A DNA stretch of 64,000 bases from Ampullimonas aquatilis (GCF_049675895.1 NZ_CP183834.1:1922001-1986000); one strand, 5' to 3'. Counted from the first letter of the stretch, positions 43,067 to 53,437 are shown. Numbers and translations are program-made. Notes: generated from the sequence alone by a model not told the origin.

Positions 43067-43954
43067 ATGCCCGATTTCATTGATACCGCGGTACTTCGCA
43101 ACAATAACGGTGTGCTGGAAGATGCCTTGCGCCCCAATAAACCCGTTCGTACAGTTTTTTTTGTCTCGGATGGCACCGGCATTACAGCCGAAACCTTCGG
43201 CAGCTCGATTCTGGCTCAGTTTGATATCCGTTTTCGACAAATCCGTATTCCATTTGTGGATTCAGTCGAAAAAGGCCGGGAAGCCGTTCACAAGATCGAC
43301 GAAGCCTTCATTGTGGATGGCAAAAAACCCATTGTTTTTTCGACACTGGTTAATCCGGAAGTCAATGCCGTGGTGTGCAAGGCACGCGGCATGTTCATGG
43401 ACATGTTTCAGACTTTTATTGAACCACTAGAGCAAGAGTTTGGCGTCAAATCGAATCATGGGATTGGTCGTTCCCATAATATTGCCGACACGGAAGCCTA
43501 CAAGAGCCGCATTGAGGCAATCAATTTTTCGCTGGAACATGATGATGGTCAGTCCAATAAAAACCTGGCCGCTGCTGATGTGATTTTGGTGGGTGTTTCA
43601 CGCAGCGGTAAAACGCCGACCAGCCTGTATCTGGCTATGCAGCATGGCATCAAAACCGCTAACTACCCATTGATCCCCGATGATTTTGAGCGCGGCAAAT
43701 TGCCTACCGCCTTGTATGAATTCAAGAAAAAACTGTTTGGCCTGACCATCAGTGCCGATCGTTTGTCTGAGATTCGCAATGAACGTCGGGCTGGCAGCAA
43801 ATATGCGTCGATTGAAAACTGCCGCTATGAAGTCAATGAAGTGGAAAAAATGATGCGTCGGGAAGGAATCCGCTCCGCCTCAACCACCAATAAATCGATT
43901 GAAGAAATCGCCACCACGATTTTGGATACGATCAAGTTTGTGCGCTTGAGCTAA
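43067..43954 (+). CDS. ppsR: PEP synthase regulatory protein (bifunctional kinase/phosphorylase)
   Basis: A 295-residue DUF299 protein that switches PEP synthase off by ADP-dependent phosphorylation and on by phosphate-dependent dephosphorylation. Signature parts: VFFVSDGTGITAETFGSSIL at the start, KSNHGIGRSHN, and the P-loop GVSRSGKTPTSLYL at about residues 175-188. Divergent from ppsA, its target, the standard arrangement. Confidence 0.96.
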   Translation: MPDFIDTAVLRNNNGVLEDALRPNKPVRTVFFVSDGTGITAETFGSSILAQFDIRFRQIRIPFVDSVEKGREAVHKIDEAFIVDGKKPIVFSTLVNPEVNAVVCKARGMFMDMFQTFIEPLEQEFGVKSNHGIGRSHNIADTEAYKSRIEAINFSLEHDDGQSNKNLAAADVILVGVSRSGKTPTSLYLAMQHGIKTANYPLIPDDFERGKLPTALYEFKKKLFGLTISADRLSEIRNERRAGSKYASIENCRYEVNEVEKMMRREGIRSASTTNKSIEEIATTILDTIKFVRLS

Positions 43955-43980
43955 GCAGATTTGATTGATTTTGCTCGCTT

Positions 43981-44010
43981 GATTCTGGCCAAGATTAAAT
44001 AGCCAGAATC
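43981..44010. terminator. Hairpin between convergent ppsR and the methyltransferase gene
   Basis: GATTCTGGC / GCCAGAATC, nine base pairs with a 12-base loop; no T-run. Between two converging genes it may end both. Confidence 0.5.
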
Positions 44011-44015
44011 AGCGG

Positions 44016-44819
44016 TTAGCCAACCTGCAATTGCTGGCGCACCTGTTCAAACAGACAGACCGCTGCAGCGGCCGCAACATTCAAGGATTCCTCGCCACCG
44101 GGTTGTGGAATGCCTGCCCAATGTGTCACCTGCGCTTGCAATGCTGCCGACACTCCAGCGCCCTCATTACCCATTGCCCAGGCCACAGAACTGTTTAAAT
44201 TGAGTTGATAGATCGACTGCTCAGCATGTGAACTCGTGGCAATGATGGGCACCGCCAAGCGCGGCAGAAAATCTTCCGGCGTCAGACCTTCCATAATCTG
44301 CAATGCCGTATGCGCGCCCATTGCGGCGCGCAAAACCTTGGGCGCCCAGCATTGCGCCGTACCACGCGTGGTCAGAATCCAGCCAATGCCGGCGGCGGCG
44401 GCGCTACGTAAAATGGAGCCAACATTACCCGGATCCTGCACACCATCCAAAATCACACAGGACTGTTCCAATTTTGCCGGTAACTCAATGATCGGCAAGC
44501 TGACTTCAAACAGCACGCCCTGCCCGGTTTCAAGTTGACTGAGTGACTTGAACAGATGATCTGCTGTTACAATACGGACAGCTGGATTGAGCTGTTGCCA
44601 GAGCGCCGCCGTTTCCGGTTTGCCCAAAGCCGACTCAGCGAAGAGCGCCAGATTAGGCGGCCCACAACGCGCCAACCAGACCTGCGCCAAGTGAATCCCT
44701 TCCAGGATGGTTGCACCGTGCTGTCGACGTGCCACTGCCGACTCCGCCAGTAAACGAAGCCGTTTGAGGGTTGGATTATCCCGCGAGGAAATGCTTTTGG
44801 CAGCGTCGGAAATGCTCAT
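44016..44819 (-). CDS. SpoU/TrmH-family RNA methyltransferase
   Basis: A 267-residue AdoMet-dependent 2'-O-methyltransferase with the trefoil-knot motifs: ILDGVQDPGNVGSILRSAAA, then WAMGNEGAGVSAAL and IPQPGGEESLNVAAAAAVCL. The N-terminal region (RDNPTLKRLRLL) is a substrate-binding domain as in RlmB/TsnR-like enzymes. Target nucleotide cannot be told. It is downstream of rnhB by 105 bases and may have its own promoter. Confidence 0.92.
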   Translation of the reverse strand: MSISDAAKSISSRDNPTLKRLRLLAESAVARRQHGATILEGIHLAQVWLARCGPPNLALFAESALGKPETAALWQQLNPAVRIVTADHLFKSLSQLETGQGVLFEVSLPIIELPAKLEQSCVILDGVQDPGNVGSILRSAAAAGIGWILTTRGTAQCWAPKVLRAAMGAHTALQIMEGLTPEDFLPRLAVPIIATSSHAEQSIYQLNLNSSVAWAMGNEGAGVSAALQAQVTHWAGIPQPGGEESLNVAAAAAVCLFEQVRQQLQVG

Positions 44820-44849
44820 TTTTAGGCATACTCCCTAGCAGATAATTAA

Positions 44850-44855
44850 ATTATA
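44850..44855 (-). promoter_or_regulatory. Possible -10 element for the methyltransferase gene
   Basis: TATAAT on the minus strand, about 30 bases before the start codon, in a very AT-rich spacer; the -35 partner is unclear. Confidence 0.35.
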
Positions 44856-44924
44856 GTTGCTTAAGTGCATATATATTGACTAATTTTAAATACACTATAG
44901 CAGTATATTATTACAGTGAGTTTA

Positions 44925-45530
44925 TCAGGATACCTGCGCGAGCACTTTGCGTACCGGGCCAAAGGTCAGACGGTGGCAGGCTGAAGCACCATGCTCTGCC
45001 AGACGCGCCAGATGCAGGGCCGTTGGATAACCCTTGTGAATATCCAGCGCATACTGCGGATGGGCTGCATGCAACACATGCAGCAGACGATCACGATATA
45101 CCTTGGCCAGAATCGAGGCGGCTGAAATGGCGGGCTCTTTCGCATCGCCCTTGATGATGGTTTCGACTTCAATACTCACCTTTGGCGCACGATTGCCATC
45201 CACCAAAGCCTTACCTGGGCGCGGTTGCAGGCTGTCGATTGCCCTTTGCATGGCCAGCATGGTGGCTTGCAAAATATTGATCTGATCAATTTCCTGCACG
45301 CTGGCTTCCGCAATTGACCAGGCCAAGGCGCGTGACTGAATCACATCAAACAATCTTTCACGCTGCTTTTCAGACAGTTTCTTGGAGTCACGCAAGCCAT
45401 CAATGGGTTGATTGGGATCAAGGATTACCGCAGCAGCCACCACCGGCCCTGCCAAAGGACCACGACCCGCTTCATCCACCCCACAAACCAGCAAGCCAGA
45501 CTCACTGCTCAATAACAACTGTGTCTGCAT
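44925..45530 (-). CDS. rnhB: Ribonuclease HII
   Basis: A 201-residue nuclease removing RNA from RNA-DNA hybrids. Metal-binding residues start with Asp 19 and Glu 20 in GVDEAGRGPLAGPV; DGNRAPK and SAASILAKVYRD follow. It overlaps the lpxB stop by one base (TGATG), the common lpxB-rnhB order. Confidence 0.97.
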   Translation of the reverse strand: MQTQLLLSSESGLLVCGVDEAGRGPLAGPVVAAAVILDPNQPIDGLRDSKKLSEKQRERLFDVIQSRALAWSIAEASVQEIDQINILQATMLAMQRAIDSLQPRPGKALVDGNRAPKVSIEVETIIKGDAKEPAISAASILAKVYRDRLLHVLHAAHPQYALDIHKGYPTALHLARLAEHGASACHRLTFGPVRKVLAQVS

Positions 45531-46663
45531 CAGCGCACCACACCAAGTACGGCCTGCGCGGCCAATTCGGCCGTATTGCGTTGCAGAGCATGATGAAATT
45601 CGACAAAGCGCGCCAACAGCCGCTCATTACCGGCATGATCGTCCAGTTGTTTGAGCGCGGTAGCAGCCAGTTTTGCTGCCGTGCAATCATCTTGCAGCAG
45701 CTCGGGCACGATAAAGTCATCAGCCAGTACATTGGGCAGGCCCACAAAGGGTTTGTAGCGTTTGGGCCACATGATTTTGTACTGCAACCAGTTCATCCTG
45801 TAACCAATCACCATCGGCTTTTTAAATAAGGCGGTTTCCAGCGTGGCCGTGCCACTGCCCACAATTGCGCTATTACAAGCCGCCAATACCTGGTGGGACT
45901 GACCATCGGTAATTCTCAAGGGTAAGTCGATGGCTTGCGCAAGTGCGGCCACTTTGCCCGCAAAGTCGGGATTGGCTGCCGGTAGCACAAACTGCAATTC
46001 AGGTCGCTGCTTCAGCATCAGTTTTGCTGCACCCAAAAAAGCGGGCGCAATATAGCGGATTTCGGCATTGCGACTACCGGGCAAAAGCGCCACGACCAGT
46101 GCATCGCTGGCAATGCCCAATTGACGCCTTGCTGCCTGTACATCAACTTGCATCGGAATCACTTCGGCCAAAGGATGACCAACATACGTGACCGGAATAC
46201 CCGCCTGTTCATACAGTGGCGCCTCAAACGGAAACACACACAACATATGATCCACTGCTGTCTTAATTTTGTGAATACGCTCGCCGCGCCAAGCCCAGAT
46301 AGAGGGGCTGATGAAATGCACAGTGGGAATCCCGGCCGCCTTCAGGCTGATTTCCAGATCAAGATTGAAATCAGGTGCGTCGATTCCCACAAACACATTC
46401 GGTGGCACAGCCAGCATCTGCTCGCGAAACTGATTGCGAATCCCGACCAGCTCTCGATAACGCTTGAGTGCTTCAATATAGCCATGTACCGCAAGCCGTT
46501 CGGCAGGCCATCGGGCATCAAAACCCTTGGCCACCATGCGCGGCCCGCCAATACCATAAAAACGTGCTGCCGGGCTTTGAGCCTGGATGCCGCCCATCAA
46601 CAGACTAGCCAGTAGATCGCCAGAGTTTTCTCCGGCGCACATTCCCAAGGCCAGCTCAGTCAT
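45530..46663 (-). CDS. lpxB: Lipid-A-disaccharide synthase
   Basis: A 377-residue glycosyltransferase joining UDP-diacylglucosamine and lipid X. Landmarks are CAGENSGDLLASLLM, FISPSIWAWRGERIHKIK, FPFEAPLYEQAGIPVTYVGH and LLPGSRNAEIRYIAP. It follows lpxA with no spacer. Confidence 0.97.
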   Translation of the reverse strand: MTELALGMCAGENSGDLLASLLMGGIQAQSPAARFYGIGGPRMVAKGFDARWPAERLAVHGYIEALKRYRELVGIRNQFREQMLAVPPNVFVGIDAPDFNLDLEISLKAAGIPTVHFISPSIWAWRGERIHKIKTAVDHMLCVFPFEAPLYEQAGIPVTYVGHPLAEVIPMQVDVQAARRQLGIASDALVVALLPGSRNAEIRYIAPAFLGAAKLMLKQRPELQFVLPAANPDFAGKVAALAQAIDLPLRITDGQSHQVLAACNSAIVGSGTATLETALFKKPMVIGYRMNWLQYKIMWPKRYKPFVGLPNVLADDFIVPELLQDDCTAAKLAATALKQLDDHAGNERLLARFVEFHHALQRNTAELAAQAVLGVVR

Positions 46664-47464
46664 TTAACGAACGATGCCTCGAGTGGCCTGACTCAGGAAA
46701 TTAAGGAAAGATTCAATATGCGGTACAACATCCACCTGATTGGCAGCGCGGTATTCATCCAATTTACTCGACAGCGTAATCTTGGCCTCTTCCAGGGTCA
46801 GGCTGCTGCGGTACAAGGTTTTGTGCGCAGCACGGATTGCCGTGATGGCATCCTTGCTAAAACCACGGCGCTTCAGACCTTCGGTATTGATGCCGTGTTG
46901 CTCAGCTGTATTGCCTGCTGCCATCACAAAAGGCGGGATGTCTTGCAACACCACACTGCTGATGGCAGTAAATGCATGAGCACCAATTTTGACAAACTGG
47001 TGCACGCCGGTAAAACCGCCCAGAATCACCCAATCACCGACTTCGACATGACCAGCCAATTGACTGTTATTGGCAAAAATCGTGTGATTGCCGACCATGC
47101 AGTCATGGGCAATGTGCACATAAGCCATGATCCAGTTGTCATTACCAATTTTGGTAATACCGGTATCCTGGGTCGTCCCCAGATTAAAAGTCACAAACTC
47201 GCGGATGGTGTTGCGATCACCAATCACCAATTGGGTTGGTTCACCCTTATATTTTTTGTCCTGGGGTGCCGCCCCCAGCGAGGCAAAATGCATGATATGG
47301 TTATCCTGACCAATCGTCGTATGACCTTCAATCACGCAATGATGACCAATCTGGGTGCCCTTGCCAATCTGAACATGTGGTCCGATGACAGTAAACGCAC
47401 CAACGGTCACACCTTCATCCAGTTGCGCAGCCTTGTCGATAATCGCCGTAGCATGAATACTCAT
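46664..47464 (-). CDS. lpxA: UDP-N-acetylglucosamine acyltransferase
   Basis: A 266-residue left-handed beta-helix enzyme, first step of lipid A. Hexapeptide repeats run through the first two-thirds; HIAHDCMVGNHTIFANN carries the catalytic His. The C-terminal helices (KDAITAIRAAHKTLYRSSLT) are normal. 24 bases after fabZ. Confidence 0.97.
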   Translation of the reverse strand: MSIHATAIIDKAAQLDEGVTVGAFTVIGPHVQIGKGTQIGHHCVIEGHTTIGQDNHIMHFASLGAAPQDKKYKGEPTQLVIGDRNTIREFVTFNLGTTQDTGITKIGNDNWIMAYVHIAHDCMVGNHTIFANNSQLAGHVEVGDWVILGGFTGVHQFVKIGAHAFTAISSVVLQDIPPFVMAAGNTAEQHGINTEGLKRRGFSKDAITAIRAAHKTLYRSSLTLEEAKITLSSKLDEYRAANQVDVVPHIESFLNFLSQATRGIVR

Positions 47465-47488
47465 TGCAGCTCCTTGAATGCCATCTGC

Positions 47489-47938
47489 TTATTCGCCCGG
47501 CTGACGCATTGTGCACATCAGCTCGGCTTCCGCAGCAACCGCGCCATCCACCAGGGCTTTGGCCACAAACTTCCAAAAACCACGGGTGCTCCGAGTAATT
47601 TCAACATCCAGTTTGAGCTGATCACCTGGCATCACTGGTTTTTTGAAGCGCGCCTTATCAATCGCCACAAAATAATAAATTGACCCTTCTGGAGGAGTTG
47701 GCTCAATCGATTTAAAAGATAAAATTGCAGCTGCCTGGGCCAGTGCCTCAAGAATCAACACCCCCGGCATAACCGGATGATTGGGAAAATGCCCCACAAA
47801 ATAAGGTTCATTGATGGACACGTTTTTGAGTGCAAGAATGCGCTTATTAGGTTCCATCTCCAATACCCGATCTACCAGCAAGATCGGATAGCGATGGGGC
47901 AAAAACTCCATGATTTGATGAATGTCGAGTGCGTTCAT
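47489..47938 (-). CDS. fabZ: (3R)-hydroxyacyl-ACP dehydratase
   Basis: A 149-residue hot-dog-fold enzyme of fatty-acid elongation. Catalytic His 50 and Glu 64 sit in GHFPNHPVMPGVLILEALAQ. Overlaps lpxD by four bases (ATGA). Confidence 0.97.
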   Translation of the reverse strand: MNALDIHQIMEFLPHRYPILLVDRVLEMEPNKRILALKNVSINEPYFVGHFPNHPVMPGVLILEALAQAAAILSFKSIEPTPPEGSIYYFVAIDKARFKKPVMPGDQLKLDVEITRSTRGFWKFVAKALVDGAVAAEAELMCTMRQPGE

Positions 47939-48999
47939 GTTGATGTCTTGTCGTTATGTTTGATTTGTTGTTCCAATGCCTTGATGCGATCGCGTAATTT
48001 GTCCAGATTACGCAGCAACACGGCATTCCTCTCCCACTCGGCATTTTTTGATAAGGGGTAAATGCCACTGTACAACCCCGGCTCACTGAGTGAACGAGTC
48101 ACCAATGAAAAAGCAGAAATGTGCACGCCTTCAGCCAAGCTCAAATGGCCCAGAATTCCCGCGCTGCCGCCGATTGTGCAGCCCCGGCCAATTCGGGCAC
48201 TACCAGCAATACCGACGCAACCGGCAATCGCTGCATGAGCACCAATATGGACGTTATGAGCAATCTGTATCTGATTGTCCAGTATCACACCGTCTTCAAT
48301 GACCGTATCGGCCATGGCACCACGATCAATTGAACACGAAGCACCGATCTCAACGTCATTACCAATAATGACTCGTCCAGTCTGTGGAATTTTGACCCAG
48401 GTCTCGCCATCTTTGGCAAAACCAAAACCGTCCGAGCCAATGACCGTTGATGCATGAATCAAATTGCGTTCACCAATCTGGCAGTCGTGATAAATACTGA
48501 CATGTGGATTCAACTTGCTACCTGCGCCAATGATGGCACGCTTACCGACATAGACGTGTGCAACCAGCTCGACACCTGCGCCAATTCGTACACCCGACTC
48601 AATCACGCAATGCGGGCCAATCGTTGCAGTTGAATCAATTTGCGCATCGGCAGCAATCACTGCGCTTGGATGACGCCCCGGCAATACCTGATCAGCCTGT
48701 AGCGCAGCAAACATTTGTGCTGCATGCGCAAAAAACAGATACGGCTTGGGATGAACAATCCAGGAGCGCGTTGCAGCAAGCTGAACGTCGGCAGTCAGAT
48801 TTTCATAAGAGGATTGATCAAGCACAACAGCACCAGCTAAACTGTTCAGCACTTGCGATCGATATTTGGGATTGGCCAGAAATGCCAAATCGGCCGCTTC
48901 GGCAACATCCAGCGGCGCAATGCGCCTTACCTGCAAGGCTTCATTACCCACCACCTCACCGCCCAGAGCCATCACCAGCTCTTTCAGCGTCAGTGACAT
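47935..48999 (-). CDS. lpxD: UDP-3-O-(3-hydroxyacyl)glucosamine N-acyltransferase
   Basis: A 354-residue hexapeptide-repeat acyltransferase, third step of lipid A. The N-terminal uridine-binding domain (LADLAFLANPKYRSQ-like) precedes the beta helix with HASTVIGSDGFGFA and QIAHNVHIGAHAAIAG (catalytic His). A short coiled tail (LRDRIKALEQQIKHND) ends it. Confidence 0.96.
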   Translation of the reverse strand: MSLTLKELVMALGGEVVGNEALQVRRIAPLDVAEAADLAFLANPKYRSQVLNSLAGAVVLDQSSYENLTADVQLAATRSWIVHPKPYLFFAHAAQMFAALQADQVLPGRHPSAVIAADAQIDSTATIGPHCVIESGVRIGAGVELVAHVYVGKRAIIGAGSKLNPHVSIYHDCQIGERNLIHASTVIGSDGFGFAKDGETWVKIPQTGRVIIGNDVEIGASCSIDRGAMADTVIEDGVILDNQIQIAHNVHIGAHAAIAGCVGIAGSARIGRGCTIGGSAGILGHLSLAEGVHISAFSLVTRSLSEPGLYSGIYPLSKNAEWERNAVLLRNLDKLRDRIKALEQQIKHNDKTST

Positions 49000-49008
49000 G
49001 GATACTCC

Positions 49009-49575
49009 TTATTTAGCTGCGTTCAAAGCCTTCAGGACTTTTTCAGTAATATCAATCCTTGGGCTGGCATAAACCGCTTCCTGAAAAATAATATCGTACT
49101 TCTCTTGCTCAGCAATCTGTTTGATCACACGATTGGCACGCTCAGTCAGCGAAGCCAGTTCCTCATTGCGGCGCTGATTCAGATCTTCTCTAAATTCGCG
49201 TTGCTTGCGCTGAAAATCCTTGTCCTGATCGGACAATTCACGCTGCCGCCTGGAACGCTCAGTCTCGGACATGGTTAAGCTTTCTTTTTCGAGCTTTTCG
49301 GACAGGCTTTTCAACTTGGCGGCCAAATCCTGCAAGTCTTTATCACGCTTTTGAAATTCACCTTCAATCTTGGTCTGAGCAGCCTTGGCAAGATTGGACT
49401 CTCGAAAAATACGTTCGGTACTGACCACACCAATTTTTGCTGGCGTATTGTCCTTAATTTCAGCGGATGTTGAAGCACTTTTAGTCTCTTGCGCAGCCAA
49501 ACCATGCATGGCAAAAGAAAAACTAATCATCGTCAACAATTTAAATACAGAAGACTTCATCATATTGGTTTGCAT
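49009..49575 (-). CDS. skp: OmpH/Skp periplasmic chaperone
   Basis: A 188-residue protein with an N-terminal signal (to about residue 28), then the coiled-coil arms of Skp (KIEGEFQKRDKDLQDLAAKL, RRQRELSDQDKDFQRKQREF). It holds unfolded outer-membrane proteins on the way to BamA. Two inner Met codons (residues 5 and 6) are alternative starts. 43 bases after bamA. Confidence 0.92.
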   Translation of the reverse strand: MQTNMMKSSVFKLLTMISFSFAMHGLAAQETKSASTSAEIKDNTPAKIGVVSTERIFRESNLAKAAQTKIEGEFQKRDKDLQDLAAKLKSLSEKLEKESLTMSETERSRRQRELSDQDKDFQRKQREFREDLNQRRNEELASLTERANRVIKQIAEQEKYDIIFQEAVYASPRIDITEKVLKALNAAK

Positions 49576-49618
49576 AAGTGAGTATGAGTATTTTCTATCC
49601 AGAAATACAAATTTCTGA

Positions 49619-51934
49619 TTAAAAGCCTGCGCCTAGCTGAAACTGAAATTTTTGTAATAGATCAGTTGGATCTGGTCGAATCGGCTTGGCAAAACTCAAT
49701 TTGAGTGGGCCAACCGGAGAAATCCATGACAGCCCGATACCGGTAGAGTACTTGAGCTTATTAAATTCGATTTTACGCCCCTCTTCAAACACATTACCAG
49801 CATCCAGGAAGGTAAACATGCGCAAGGTGCGATCATTGCCACTACCCGGGAATGGGAATAAAAACTCAATATTACCAATTACCCTTGTTGCGCCACCGAT
49901 ATATTGACTCCCTGTCGTCAATGTATCGCGCGGACCGAGCGAGGCAGATTGATAGCCACGCACCGAACCAATACCACCTGCATAATAGTTTTTAAATACC
50001 GGCAAAGTTTGCCCAGAATAGCCATGGCCCATAGAAACATCGCCATTGAAAGCCAAGGTGAATTTTCGACTGAGCGGATAAAAGTATTGATCTTGGTAAG
50101 AGATCGTTCCGTACTTCACATCACCAAACGGCAAGGCTAATACCAGGTTGGCTCGCTGAACTCGACCACGACTTGGCGCAATCGCAGAATCACGACTATC
50201 TCGCGCCCAGCCAACCGTTGCCGGAAAGGCAGTACTGGTTTTACCAAAGCGGTTGACATAGTCCACATAACGCAATGGACTATTGACGTGAATCCCATCA
50301 TTGGCATAGGTTTCTAGATTAGTATTTTCAAAACCGAAACCAAAGAAAACCGTATCCAGCTCAGTAAATGGCACACCAAAACGAATATTGCCACCATTGG
50401 AGGTAATACGATAATCACCACTTACTGAAGTGCTGTACGGCTGAAACCTGCGACTGTATAGATCGTAAGAACGGGAAACGCCGTCTGGCGTGAAATAAGG
50501 ATCAGTTTGTGAAACCGATATGGTTCGAGAAGTCTTACTGGTATTGACCGCCACACCGACAGTCTTGCCACTACCAAATACATTGTCCTGCTGAACTGAA
50601 GCTGACAACACGATTTTTTCAGAACTCGAAAAACCCGCACCAAGAAGAATGTTGCCAGTTGGTTTTTCTTCCACACCAATGTTCACATCAACCTGATCAC
50701 TGGTACCTGGCACTTCCGGCGTTTCAATATTGACTTGTTTGAAATAACCTAAGCGATCCACTCGATCACGTGACATCTTGATTTTGTCTGCATCATACCA
50801 AGCACTTTCCATCTGGCGGAACTCGCGACGGATCACCTCGTCACGCGTCCGAGTATTACCAGCGATATTGATTTTTCGAACATAGGCACGACGGCCAGGA
50901 TCGACGAAAATCGTAAAGGTCACTTCTTTTTTCTCACGATCAACTTCTGGCTGGGCATTCGCATTGGCAAATGCATAACCGTAGTTACCCAATCGGTCAT
51001 TAATCTGCTTGGTAGATTCTGTCAGTTTTTCACTAGAGAAAATATCACCTGACTTCAATAACACCAGTTTCAACAACTCGTCTTTTTTGCCGAAGGTTTC
51101 TCCCTCCATGCGAATATCTTTGACCGTGTAACGTTCACCCTCGCGAATATTGATGGTCAGAAAAATATCTTTTTTATCTGGTGTGATCGATACCTGGGTT
51201 GATTCAATCTGAAACTCCAGATAACCCCGATTTAGATAATAAGACTTTAATGATTCCAGATCACCAGCAAGTTTCTGCTTGGAATACTGATCAGCCTTGG
51301 TATACCAAGTCAACCAACCCGGTGTGCGCAAATTCAATAAATCAAGCAGATCGGATTCTTTATAAGCCTTGTTGCCAACAATATTAATCTGACGGATTTT
51401 TGCTGCCACACCCTCCACCACCGAAAAACTGACAGCAACCCGGTTTCGCTCCAGAGGCGTAATCGTTGTGCTTACTTCAGCAGAGTAAAGCCCACGAGAC
51501 AAGTACTGACGCTTCAGTTCCTGTTCAGCACGCTCAATAGCTGATTTATCAAAAATACGCGCTTCAGCAACACCAATTTCCTTCAGTGCCTTCTTCAAGG
51601 CCTCTTTATCAAACTCTTTGGTACCACTAAATTCAATCGATGCAATGGCGGGACGTTCTTCGACGATGACAACGAGAACATCACCTTCAACTTCCAATTT
51701 AACGTCTTTGAAAAAACCAGTTGCAAACAAAGATTTAATGGCTTGCACACCTTTTTCATCATTGAAGGTATCGCCGACACGAACTGGCAAATAACCAAAA
51801 ACGGTACCTGCCTCAGTTCTCTGAATGCCTTCAACACGAATATCTCGTACTTTGAATGGCTCAACCGCAGCGGCATGCTGTGCTGCAAATAGTAAAGAAA
51901 CGACGAGCGATAGCTTAAGCAAGCGGCAATGCAT
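49619..51934 (-). CDS. bamA: Outer-membrane assembly factor BamA
   Basis: A 771-residue Omp85 protein inserting beta-barrels. ATG 51934 opens a signal peptide (ending QHAAA); a TTG 45 bases upstream is also in frame. Five POTRA domains cover about 25-420 (VRDIRVEGIQRTEAGTVFGY in the first), then the barrel with the conserved GGIGSVRGYQSASLGPRDT (the RGF-type loop, here RGY). It ends in Phe as barrels do. Confidence 0.97.
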   Translation of the reverse strand: MHCRLLKLSLVVSLLFAAQHAAAVEPFKVRDIRVEGIQRTEAGTVFGYLPVRVGDTFNDEKGVQAIKSLFATGFFKDVKLEVEGDVLVVIVEERPAIASIEFSGTKEFDKEALKKALKEIGVAEARIFDKSAIERAEQELKRQYLSRGLYSAEVSTTITPLERNRVAVSFSVVEGVAAKIRQINIVGNKAYKESDLLDLLNLRTPGWLTWYTKADQYSKQKLAGDLESLKSYYLNRGYLEFQIESTQVSITPDKKDIFLTINIREGERYTVKDIRMEGETFGKKDELLKLVLLKSGDIFSSEKLTESTKQINDRLGNYGYAFANANAQPEVDREKKEVTFTIFVDPGRRAYVRKINIAGNTRTRDEVIRREFRQMESAWYDADKIKMSRDRVDRLGYFKQVNIETPEVPGTSDQVDVNIGVEEKPTGNILLGAGFSSSEKIVLSASVQQDNVFGSGKTVGVAVNTSKTSRTISVSQTDPYFTPDGVSRSYDLYSRRFQPYSTSVSGDYRITSNGGNIRFGVPFTELDTVFFGFGFENTNLETYANDGIHVNSPLRYVDYVNRFGKTSTAFPATVGWARDSRDSAIAPSRGRVQRANLVLALPFGDVKYGTISYQDQYFYPLSRKFTLAFNGDVSMGHGYSGQTLPVFKNYYAGGIGSVRGYQSASLGPRDTLTTGSQYIGGATRVIGNIEFLFPFPGSGNDRTLRMFTFLDAGNVFEEGRKIEFNKLKYSTGIGLSWISPVGPLKLSFAKPIRPDPTDLLQKFQFQLGAGF

Positions 51935-52038
51935 AGATCGGGAAGATTGAAAATTACGAGGGGGAAAAGTGGCGTTCAAAATAGAATTTATGTTTGTTCT
52001 AAGAATCGACCCCGCGCACTTCTTGCGAGGCCCGTGAA

Positions 52039-53430
52039 TTAACCAACCAATTTGGAAATATCGTTAAACATGGCCAGGCCCATCATAACCAGAATTAAAA
52101 CTAATCCAACCCTTTGGAACCGTTCCAGCCAGATTTCCGGAATTGGCCTGCCAAACAATATTTCGACGCAATAATACAGTAAATGCCCCCCATCCAATAC
52201 GGGTACAGGCATGAGATTTAATACACCCAAGCTGATACTAATCAAGGCGATAAAGCCGACATAGTAACTCATTCCCAAACGAGCACTCTGTCCAGCATAG
52301 TCGGCAATCGTCACCGGCCCAGAAAGATTGCGCCATGAAATGTCACCCACCAACATACGGCCCATCATTTTCACGGAAAACACACTCATTTCCCAAGTCT
52401 TGGAAAAAGCCCGGTCAAATGCCTCCATTGGCGAATACGAAACATTGACCATCTTGGGCTGGCCACCGACTGCGGCACCAATCCGCCCAATTCTCTGAAC
52501 CTGACCGTTTGCCGCCTTATCGTCTGCTGCTTTTGGCGTAACAACCAGGCGTAATTGACGAACATCTCCATTTTCGGTGCGCGTCACTGTCAATTGCAAT
52601 TCCTGCCCAGGATTAGCACGGATCTGTTTGACAAACTCTGTACCGTTAGGCACATCGGCATCATTGATCTTTTCAATCCGATCACCACTTTTCAAGCCAG
52701 CTTCATCAGCACTGCTACCAGGAACAATTTCACCCAGTATGGCCTGTGGTTTGGCAAGCTCCAGGCCCAGTCGATGCATGAAGTCGCCTTCGAGATTACT
52801 ACTGTCAAATTGAGCCAAGTCCAGTAAGGCAGACTGATGGGTTTGCCCCCCCTCTTGCTGCACATCAAAAGTCAACTGTTTCTTCTCAACCAGATAATTA
52901 AGGAGCTGCCAACGCAAATCATTCCACGAACGAATCACTTCATGCTGCTGGCCATTAATAGTCAGACCGGTAATCGTATCGCCAGAAACCAGTCCGGCTT
53001 GCTCGGCAATCGTGCCCTGCTCAGGTTTAGCAAGGATTGGCACTGGCTCATCCATGCCAGCAATATTGAGAGCGGTGTATAGGAGTACTGCAAGTATCAG
53101 ATTAGCCAGTGGACCAGCGGCAACAATACAAAAACGCTTCCAGACTTTTTGCCGGTTAAAAGCTCTTGGCAACTCACTGGTATCAATAGGTACTTCGGTC
53201 TCACGCTCATCAAGCATTTTGACGTAGCCACCAAAAGGAATTGCGGAGATGACCCATTCGGTCTTGTCCGTACCACGTACCCAACGCAACAGCGGTTTGC
53301 CAAACCCAAGTGAAAAACGCAAGACTTTCACGCCACACCATTTTGCCACTTGATAATGCCCAAATTCATGGACAAATATCAAGGTGCCAAGGGCAAGCAG
53401 AAAGGCCATCAGGGTAGTCAGCAAATCCAT
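52039..53430 (-). CDS. rseP: Site-2 zinc metalloprotease RseP
   Basis: A 463-residue inner-membrane protease that cuts anti-sigma factors. The HEFGH zinc motif is at residues 21-25 and the third ligand in LNLMPVPVLDGGHLLYYCVE. Two periplasmic PDZ domains lie between (GLVSGDTITGLTINGQQ; AGLKSGDRIEKINDADV). It is seven bases downstream of dxr. Confidence 0.97.
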   Translation of the reverse strand: MDLLTTLMAFLLALGTLIFVHEFGHYQVAKWCGVKVLRFSLGFGKPLLRWVRGTDKTEWVISAIPFGGYVKMLDERETEVPIDTSELPRAFNRQKVWKRFCIVAAGPLANLILAVLLYTALNIAGMDEPVPILAKPEQGTIAEQAGLVSGDTITGLTINGQQHEVIRSWNDLRWQLLNYLVEKKQLTFDVQQEGGQTHQSALLDLAQFDSSNLEGDFMHRLGLELAKPQAILGEIVPGSSADEAGLKSGDRIEKINDADVPNGTEFVKQIRANPGQELQLTVTRTENGDVRQLRLVVTPKAADDKAANGQVQRIGRIGAAVGGQPKMVNVSYSPMEAFDRAFSKTWEMSVFSVKMMGRMLVGDISWRNLSGPVTIADYAGQSARLGMSYYVGFIALISISLGVLNLMPVPVLDGGHLLYYCVEILFGRPIPEIWLERFQRVGLVLILVMMGLAMFNDISKLVG

Positions 53431-53437
53431 GGAATCC